Source: an uncultured Actinomycetes bacterium (GTDB taxonomy: Bacteria; Actinomycetota; Actinomycetes; S36-B12; UBA5976). Taken from it: a DNA stretch of 10,320 bases. The stretch spans positions 1 through 10,320 of the forward strand of contig CAIYGJ010000165.1 in the NCBI GenBank assembly GCA_903925705.1, read 5' to 3'. The stretch's first letter is position 1. Every line of letters begins with the position of its first letter. Below, in pieces: positions 5,506 to 10,320 of the stretch. Both the position numbers and the translations under genes were made by a program. Under the pieces are notes generated by a model that was not told the origin of the DNA, searched no databases, and worked only from the letters and a program-made list of their open reading frames with translations.

Positions 5506-6093
5506 GTGACGAAAGCTTGGCCGGCCACTTTGATTCACGGTGATGTAAAAGTTAGACCACTGCGGGTTCGTGATGCCAGAAGATGGCAACAATTGCGACA
5601 GCTGAATCATGACTGGCTCCAAGAATGGGAAGCCACCTCACCAATGCCAAGTGTTGAACCACCGCCAACTTTTCGACAAAGTGCCAAGCGCATGTTGGCC
5701 GAAGCCAGAGATGGTCGCACGATGCCATTTGTAGTCGAATACCAAGGAACCTTTGTAGGTCAGATTAACGTTTCGGACATTTCGTACGGTTCGCTTCGAG
5801 GCTGTCATTTTGGTTACTGGATTGATGAGTCTGCTTCGGACAAGCGGATTATGACTACCGCCGCCGCTTTAGTGACAGATCACTTGTTACAAACCCTTGC
5901 CCTACACCGAGTCGAAATTGCAGTTCGACCAGAGAATATCCCAAGTAACCGCTTGGCTATTCGCCTTGGATACAAGTTTGAAGGCACACGACCAGCCTTC
6001 TTGCACATTAATCGGCAATGGCGTGATCACAATATCTACGTCATGATGCCCGACACCATCTCAGGCACTGTGCTCAATCACATCATCAGCTAG
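5506..6093 (+). CDS. rimJ: GNAT-family N-acetyltransferase, RimJ/RimL-like
   Basis: This 195-residue protein starts at GTG and has the RimJ/RimL-type GNAT fold. It shows the N-terminal strand VKVRPLRVRDARRWQQLR (14-31), the central strands FVVEYQGTFVGQINVSDI (75-92) and GYWIDE (103-108), the acetyl-CoA region 109-130, and the motif-B block VEIAVRPENIPSNRLAIRLGYKFEG (136-160). RimJ acetylates the N-terminus of a ribosomal protein in E. coli; actinobacterial neighbours of galU-moeA carry the same label without a proven target. Oddly, the usual pyrophosphate loop AGRGI reads SDKRI here (111-115), so both conserved glycines are replaced (D112, R114), which may weaken acetyl-CoA binding. It lies 13 bp after glp, so the two are probably co-transcribed. 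The family assignment is solid. Activity and target are uncertain. Confidence 0.87.
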   Translation: MTKAWPATLIHGDVKVRPLRVRDARRWQQLRQLNHDWLQEWEATSPMPSVEPPPTFRQSAKRMLAEARDGRTMPFVVEYQGTFVGQINVSDISYGSLRGCHFGYWIDESASDKRIMTTAAALVTDHLLQTLALHRVEIAVRPENIPSNRLAIRLGYKFEGTRPAFLHINRQWRDHNIYVMMPDTISGTVLNHIIS

Positions 6094-6149
6094 CGCGACA
6101 CGAGCAACCGATAGCCCTTTAGTTCCACAAGATATTGGTAATTACGCCG

Positions 6150-6155
6150 TACCGT
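6150..6155 (+). promoter_or_regulatory. Possible -10 for sepX/glpR
   Basis: TACCGT fits TAnnnT and lies 8 nt before ATG 6164, with no Shine-Dalgarno between. A leaderless or near-leaderless start is possible. It gives sepX/glpR a promoter of its own within the 70-bp gap after rimJ. No -35 is evident. Confidence 0.3.
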
Positions 6156-6163
6156 AAATAACC

Positions 6164-6892
6164 ATGACCGGCTTGTTATATCTCATCGTTGTAGTGATGT
6201 GGGCCGTTGTCTTAGTCCCAATCTGGTTGAAGAGTCACGACCGAGCTCAAGTTGAAAAAGGACTTCGCGAAGAAGGCGAAGTTGCAGTTAAATGGCGCTG
6301 GCAAAAACGGGAACCAATGCAACCTAGACAACTTGCTTTTGTACGTCGTCGCAGAGCCGCAATGATTTTGTTTACGGCTTTGGTCGCAACTATTGTTTTA
6401 AGTGCAGCTGGAAAAATTTCAGTCTTCTGGATTGCTGCCCCAACAATTTTGATAGTTGGATTTGCTACAGCGGCAGCACGAAATGCAAAGCATGCACCTC
6501 GTCCAATGCGTCAGGTTCAAACTCACGACGAAAGTGCGCCAAGAACTCAGGCCGCTGTTCCAGATCACCGCACTGAAATTATTGCGCTCACTGAAACAGT
6601 TACGGAAACCAGTAGAACTTGGCAGCCAGTTGAAACTCCGCTTCCTTCATATGTGAAAGCCGACAAGGCAACAACTTATTCTCGAGTAATCGATTCCGAA
6701 AAACCATGGACTGGTCAAGACATGGTCGAACAAGCTGAACTTCTTAAAACCCAGCGGGCAGCTCGAATTCAAGAATCGCAAAAGCGCCTAGAAGAGGCCC
6801 GTGCGATTGCTATGGAGAAAGCGCGTAAAGCAGCATTGGCAGCAGCACAGATCTACCCAGAGGTTGCAGAAAAGCGCGCAGTAAACGAATAA
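6164..6892 (+). CDS. sepX: Divisome membrane protein of the SepX/GlpR family
   Basis: This 242-residue protein has an N-terminal hydrophobic segment (3-22) whose MWAVVLVPIWLKSHDR pattern is the hallmark of actinobacterial SepX/GlpR. A basic cytoplasmic stretch follows (about 44-65), then two more hydrophobic segments (about 66-82 and 86-105). A polar linker leads to the conserved WQPVETPLPSYV motif (153-164), and a charged, probably helical or coiled-coil tail covers 186-228. SepX is a membrane protein needed for septation in Streptomyces; GlpR is the corynebacterial receptor for the gephyrin-like protein Glp, acting with FtsZ. Its place just after galU-glp-rimJ matches the position of Rv0996 in mycobacteria. 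The linker plus tail presumably face the cytoplasm and could contact the shortened Glp. The assignment rests on the N-terminal pattern, the WxPVxxPLPxY motif and context. Confidence 0.8.
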   Translation: MTGLLYLIVVVMWAVVLVPIWLKSHDRAQVEKGLREEGEVAVKWRWQKREPMQPRQLAFVRRRRAAMILFTALVATIVLSAAGKISVFWIAAPTILIVGFATAAARNAKHAPRPMRQVQTHDESAPRTQAAVPDHRTEIIALTETVTETSRTWQPVETPLPSYVKADKATTYSRVIDSEKPWTGQDMVEQAELLKTQRAARIQESQKRLEEARAIAMEKARKAALAAAQIYPEVAEKRAVNE

Positions 6893-6925
6893 TCCTTTCG
6901 CAGTACAATTAGGTTCAGCGAAGGA
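6893..6925 (+). repeat. Inverted repeat spanning the copZ promoter and ribosome binding site
   Basis: The left arm TCCTTTCGC (6893-6901) pairs with the right arm GCGAAGGA (6918-6925), apart from one extra T, around a 16-nt loop that holds the TACAAT -10. The right arm overlaps the AAGGAG Shine-Dalgarno. It may be an operator, or an RNA hairpin that masks the ribosome binding site in read-through transcripts from sepX. Confidence 0.4.
6904..6909 (+). promoter_or_regulatory. Promoter -10 of copZ-copA
   Basis: TACAAT is a close match to the TATAAT consensus. It would put the transcription start near 6916, leaving a leader of about 17 nt with the AAGGAG site. The -35 region at 17-nt spacing (GTAAAC, 6881-6886) is poor, consistent with an activator- or repressor-controlled promoter. 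Confidence 0.55.
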
Positions 6926-6926
6926 G
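6921..6926 (+). promoter_or_regulatory. Ribosome binding site of copZ
   Basis: AAGGAG with 6 nt to ATG 6933 is the strongest Shine-Dalgarno in the window, in contrast to the leaderless-looking genes upstream. Confidence 0.75.
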
Positions 6927-6932
6927 ATCCAA

Positions 6933-7139
6933 ATGCATACCACAATAAACGTGTCAGGAATGACTTGTGGGCATTGCGTTTCCGCCGTAACTATGGAGTT
7001 ATCTTTACTTCCAACAGTTACAGAAGTTGAAGTGGATCTGGAAGCCGGGCAAGTCACTATTACCTCTGATTCAGTTCTAGATCCGGGACAACTTGCTACT
7101 GCAATCGATGAAGCCGGATACGAGCTCGTTCCCAACTAA
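6933..7139 (+). CDS. copZ: Copper chaperone, heavy-metal-associated domain protein
   Basis: This 68-residue protein is a single HMA (ferredoxin-like) domain. The metal-binding GMTCGHC loop is at 9-15 with C12 and C15, followed by VSAVTMELSLLPTV and the last strand IDEAGYELV. The protein binds Cu(I) in the cytoplasm and delivers it to the exporter encoded next. The stop codon shares one base with the copA start (TAATG), so chaperone and pump are made together. It has its own -10 and a strong ribosome binding site, and an inverted repeat covers both, suggesting copper-responsive control; no regulator gene such as csoR is in the window. Confidence 0.93.
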   Translation: MHTTINVSGMTCGHCVSAVTMELSLLPTVTEVEVDLEAGQVTITSDSVLDPGQLATAIDEAGYELVPN

Positions 7140-9331
7140 TGTCAGCTAGAAGCGTTGAGCTCAGCGTAGGTGGGATGACCTGCGCTTCTTGCTCACGTCG
7201 AGTTGAAAAATCTTTAGAAAAGATATCAGGCGTCAGGGCATCCGTTAACTATGCGACCGGAGTCGCATTTGCGGACGTCGATTCTGAAATTTCCAACGAA
7301 GAATTAGTCGCAGCAATTGAAAAGACTGGATACACCGCTTCGGTTTCGGGTAAAGCAGTAGAACTTTATGGTCTCCGAGAGTTTCGAATAAGGCTGATTT
7401 TCTCTGCAGTTTTAACAATTCCACTAATGACTATTGCCATGATGCCAACTTTGCAATTTTCATATTGGCAATGGGTGTGTGCAGCACTTGCCACGCCAGT
7501 TGCAACCTGGGGTGCATGGCCGTTTCATCGGGCAGCGTTTCTAAATTTGCGACACCGTGCCGTAACGATGGATTCGTTAGTCAGTCTCGGAGTTTTAGTT
7601 TCATACCTGTGGTCGATGTGGGCGGTTTTGTTCACTTCCGCTGGCACAGTTGGCATGACTATGAGTGCCGAGTTCTTCCCGAAGCGGTACGAATCGGCAC
7701 ACCCGGGCCTCTATTTTGAGGTTGCTGCCGGCGTTACAACTCTGGTGCTACTTGGAAAATTTCTAGAACACAGAGCTCGCGAACAGTCACAAAAAGCAAT
7801 TGAAAATTTGGCAAGTTTGAATCCAAAATTTGCTTTCGTAATCAAAAACGGCGAGCAGATGAAGACTGCAATCGAAAATGTCGCAGTTGGCGACATGATC
7901 TACGTCCCAGCCGGCAGCCAAATTCCAGTAGATGCGATCGTAATTTCAGGATCTGGCCATGTCGATAACTCTTTAATTACTGGTGAATCCCTTCCAGTAG
8001 CAGTGAATGTTGGCGACGAAGTAATCGGTGCCACCGTTTTGATTGATACCGCACTTACTATCCAAGCGAAAGCAGTCGGCAAGGACACAGTGCTTTCCGG
8101 TATCTCAAGACTTGTGCATCAAGCCCAAACCGGAAAGGCCGAAGTCACGCGGTTAGTAGATCGAGTTTCTGAAATCTTTGTGCCGATAGTTGTTGTGCTT
8201 GCGGTAATAACCGCGGCGTCATGGTTTGCGATCACTGGCGATTCCGGTTTAGCGATCACAACTGGAATTGCTGTGCTAGTTATAGCTTGTCCATGCGCAT
8301 TAGGACTTGCAACACCAACTGCACTCCTAGTTGGAACTGGCCGAGGCGCCCAACTTGGAATTTTGATAAGAGGTCCACACGCGATTGAGTCAAGCCAAAA
8401 GATCGATGTGATCATCATGGATAAAACGGGAACTCTGACCGATGGACGCATGAGCGTTGTTGAAGTTTTCAGCAAGATTGAACCAGCTGAACTGTGGCAG
8501 ATCGTTGATTCATTGGAGGCAAGTTCTACCCATCCCATTGCAACAAGTCTGCGTGTGCATGCGCGGAAGTTTGAGTTCACTAAGGAAACAGCAAATAGGG
8601 TTCATACCGTTGGAGGATCTGGGGTTCAAGGAATTGTTGCGGGCCATCCGTGCGCTCTGGGATCACCTAAGTGGCTTGGAGTTCCAGACGGGGAGTTCGC
8701 AAACGCTGCACATCGATTTGAATTTCGTGGTGACAGCGTAGTTGTGGTTTATCGAGATGCTTACGCTGTTGCGGTGATTGCGTTGGCAGATGCCTTGGAT
8801 GCAAGTGCCATTCCGGCTCTGGCGCATTTGAATCAGTTAAAGATCTCACCAATTGTGGCTTCTGGCGACAATGAAGTTGCAGTCAGAAAAATCAGTGACC
8901 AGCTTTCAATTACTAAATTCTTTGCTAACAGTTCACCAGCAGCAAAACTTGCATTGGTAACAGAGAGCCAAAATGAAGGACACTTCGTTGCAATGATCGG
9001 TGATGGCATCAATGATGCAGCAGCCTTAGCAAAAGCACACCTAAGTTTGGCTATGGGATCGGGCGCTGATGTTGCAGCTAGCGCAGCGGATATTGTGTTG
9101 TTGCGTTCAACTATGGCCGCAGCTGTTGATGCAATTGAGTTGTCCAGAGCAACAATGCGCACAATCAAAATCAATTTGTTTTGGGCTTTTGCCTATAACG
9201 TGGCCGCGATTCCGCTAGCCATGTTTGGATTGCTTGGTCCAGTTATCGCAGCAGCAGCAATGGCATTTTCCAGTGTCTTTGTAGTGACGAATAGTTTGCG
9301 ACTTCGATCTTTTAAATCAATTAGTAGCTAA
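7139..9331 (+). CDS. copA: Cu(I)-exporting P1B-type ATPase
   Basis: This 730-residue protein is full length for a CopA with one N-terminal HMA domain (GMTCASC, 12-18; C15 and C18). It has membrane segments at about 85-101, 107-127, 145-167, 191-207, 345-366, 372-395, and a last pair at about 678-700 and 701-720. Catalytic features are complete: TGES (281-284, actuator), CPC (384-386, in-membrane Cu site), DKTGT (428-432, phosphorylated Asp428), E460 and H465-P466 with the GGSG loop (492-495) in the nucleotide domain, and GDGINDA (621-627). The late segments carry YN (686-687) and MAFSS (708-712), which together with CPC mark the Cu(I) subtype. Minor variants are STHP for the usual SEHP and SGDN (575-578) for TGDN. 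It exports copper to the outside. It is coupled to copZ by overlap and ends 4 bp into the convergent pmt gene. Confidence 0.96.
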   Translation: MSARSVELSVGGMTCASCSRRVEKSLEKISGVRASVNYATGVAFADVDSEISNEELVAAIEKTGYTASVSGKAVELYGLREFRIRLIFSAVLTIPLMTIAMMPTLQFSYWQWVCAALATPVATWGAWPFHRAAFLNLRHRAVTMDSLVSLGVLVSYLWSMWAVLFTSAGTVGMTMSAEFFPKRYESAHPGLYFEVAAGVTTLVLLGKFLEHRAREQSQKAIENLASLNPKFAFVIKNGEQMKTAIENVAVGDMIYVPAGSQIPVDAIVISGSGHVDNSLITGESLPVAVNVGDEVIGATVLIDTALTIQAKAVGKDTVLSGISRLVHQAQTGKAEVTRLVDRVSEIFVPIVVVLAVITAASWFAITGDSGLAITTGIAVLVIACPCALGLATPTALLVGTGRGAQLGILIRGPHAIESSQKIDVIIMDKTGTLTDGRMSVVEVFSKIEPAELWQIVDSLEASSTHPIATSLRVHARKFEFTKETANRVHTVGGSGVQGIVAGHPCALGSPKWLGVPDGEFANAAHRFEFRGDSVVVVYRDAYAVAVIALADALDASAIPALAHLNQLKISPIVASGDNEVAVRKISDQLSITKFFANSSPAAKLALVTESQNEGHFVAMIGDGINDAAALAKAHLSLAMGSGADVAASAADIVLLRSTMAAAVDAIELSRATMRTIKINLFWAFAYNVAAIPLAMFGLLGPVIAAAAMAFSSVFVVTNSLRLRSFKSISS

Positions 9332-10320
9332 ACCCAGGTAGGTAGCCACATCCGCAGGTGCCACATTTGGTAACTAATTGAATGGCCAGTCAGAATCGGA
9401 TAAAAGAATGCAGTTAGTACTGCAGCTACCAGTAAAAAAGTTAGAGTCGGCCAGCGCCAGGCAATCGGTTTATCGCTCTGAACTCTTTCATTTGCGAAAT
9501 AAAGTGCGAGTGCTAAAGCCATAACGGTATAGGGAATGAATGCCACGGAATAAAAACTGAATGTGGTTCGCGCCGGAAAAAATAACCAAGGTACCCAACC
9601 AGCTGCAAATGCCACAGCGATTGGAAGTGCGGCGCTATGTCGCCGGGCAACAGCAAAGTAGATGATGATTGCAAGGGCCACAGCACCAGCCCACCAAATT
9701 AGTGGATTACCTAGTGGAATCACTTCTTGCGAACATGAATCAGTGCCGCAAGTTGGATTAGTTTCATAGAAAAAACTAGTTGGCCGAATCATTAATGGCC
9801 AGGACCAGGGATTGGAAGCGTAACTGTGTGGCGTGACTAGATGAGTATGGAAACTCAACATGTCCTTGTGATAGTGAAACAGACTCATCAAAGAATCTGG
9901 CAGCCATGAAGTTACATGGTTTTCTTGTGCCCAGTTGCGATTCCAACCGCCAGAGCTTCGAAACCAACCAATCCAACTTGAAATGTAAATTGCAATTATG
10001 GCAAATGGCATCAAGAGTGCTGGTAAGAAATCCTTGACCAACCAAACTCTTATTCCTTCAAGGCGTTTACTGCGTCGTTCGTAATCCCAAACCAACATCA
10101 AGATTCCAAATGCAGCGGCGAAATAAATCCCACTCCACTTTGTTGCGCAGGCCAACCCAAGGGAAACTACCATGGCCCAGCGCCAGTTTTTAGAACTCCC
10201 AGAATTTGCACAGTCTCGATCGATGATCAAAAATCCAAACGCACAAAGCACAAAAAATGACAATGAAGTATCGAGTAATGCGGTTCGACTCATAGCGATG
10301 TGCAAGCCATCAATGGCAAG
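9328..10320 (-). CDS. pmt: Dolichyl-phosphate-mannose protein mannosyltransferase (GT39), partial
   Basis: The frame is open from the window edge to TAG at 9328, giving 330 residues, about the C-terminal two thirds of a protein of roughly 500. TTG 10305 is only an internal codon: the bases upstream continue in frame with LAIDG, leading into the conserved SRTALLDT. Further hallmarks are the membrane segment with CATKWSGIYF, the extracytoplasmic HSYASNPWSWPLMIRP followed by TSFFYE, several later membrane helices, and the end HLRMWLPTWV typical of actinobacterial Pmt. The enzyme O-mannosylates exported proteins using polyprenyl-phosphate mannose. The N-terminal Asp-Glu active site lies outside the window. 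This corresponds to Rv1002c in mycobacteria, which also follows the galU-sepX block, though here copZ-copA lie between. Confidence 0.93.
   Translation of the reverse strand, partial: LAIDGLHIAMSRTALLDTSLSFFVLCAFGFLIIDRDCANSGSSKNWRWAMVVSLGLACATKWSGIYFAAAFGILMLVWDYERRSKRLEGIRVWLVKDFLPALLMPFAIIAIYISSWIGWFRSSGGWNRNWAQENHVTSWLPDSLMSLFHYHKDMLSFHTHLVTPHSYASNPWSWPLMIRPTSFFYETNPTCGTDSCSQEVIPLGNPLIWWAGAVALAIIIYFAVARRHSAALPIAVAFAAGWVPWLFFPARTTFSFYSVAFIPYTVMALALALYFANERVQSDKPIAWRWPTLTFLLVAAVLTAFFYPILTGHSISYQMWHLRMWLPTWV

Noticed and set aside
6788..7135. 115-codon minus-strand frame across sepX 3' end and copZ
   Set aside because: It covers the copZ coding region and its promoter in antisense; the product is Cys/Ser-rich with no recognisable family.
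8119..8580. 153-codon open frame antisense to copA
   Set aside because: Ser/Thr-rich product without domain features, fully inside copA, whose catalytic motifs are encoded on the other strand here.
9776..10045. 89-codon minus-strand frame inside pmt
   Set aside because: It is an out-of-frame shadow of the mannosyltransferase gene with no domain signal.

Overview
The window looks like a compact, moderate-GC actinobacterial chromosome segment. A freshwater Nanopelagicales (acI-type) organism or a relative would fit; this is inferred from gene content, tight packing and base composition, not from a marker gene. The backbone fmdB - 5-FTHF cyclo-ligase - galU - moeA-like (glp) - rimJ-like - sepX/glpR - pmt matches, as I remember it, the order Rv0991c-Rv0996...Rv1002c of Mycobacterium tuberculosis. 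Two extra modules interrupt it: a pair of fluoride-channel genes (crcB) between fmdB and the cyclo-ligase, and a copper module (copZ-copA) between sepX/glpR and pmt. No mobile element, tRNA, rRNA or CRISPR array is visible, and no gap without a gene exceeds 81 bp.

Layout. 1-1075 (-): FAD-dependent amine/amino-acid oxidoreductase, 3' end outside the window. 1140-1319 (+): small acidic protein of unknown function. 1349-1984 (-): membrane-anchored SAF (CpaB-like) protein. 2066-3076 (+): fmdB-crcB-crcB, with overlapping genes. 3069-3635 (-): 5-formyltetrahydrofolate cyclo-ligase. 3667-6093 (+): galU, glp/moeA-like, rimJ-like. 6164-6892 (+): SepX/GlpR-type membrane protein. 6933-9331 (+): copZ-copA. 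9328-10320 (-): protein O-mannosyltransferase, 5' end outside the window. Tail-to-tail pairs overlap by 8 bp (crcB2/cyclo-ligase) and 4 bp (copA/pmt).

How the genes work together. The most interesting block is galU-glp-rimJ-sepX. GalU supplies UDP-glucose for envelope polymers. The MoeA-like protein and the SepX/GlpR protein correspond to a gephyrin-like protein and its membrane receptor, described in corynebacterial cell division. Here the MoeA-like protein is only 307 residues. It lacks the stretch carrying the MDGY and TGA motifs, and it has lost other MoeA active-site signatures (PGKP becomes PGGA). The neighbouring GNAT protein has lost both glycines of its acetyl-CoA loop. This suggests a cassette that has dropped catalysis and may be kept for a structural, division-related role. 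This is a hypothesis from sequence only.

Regulation. The divergent cyclo-ligase/galU pair has two mirrored -10-like hexamers, each exactly 6 nt before its start codon, as expected for leaderless transcripts. copZ instead has a clear -10, a strong Shine-Dalgarno, and an inverted repeat that spans both.
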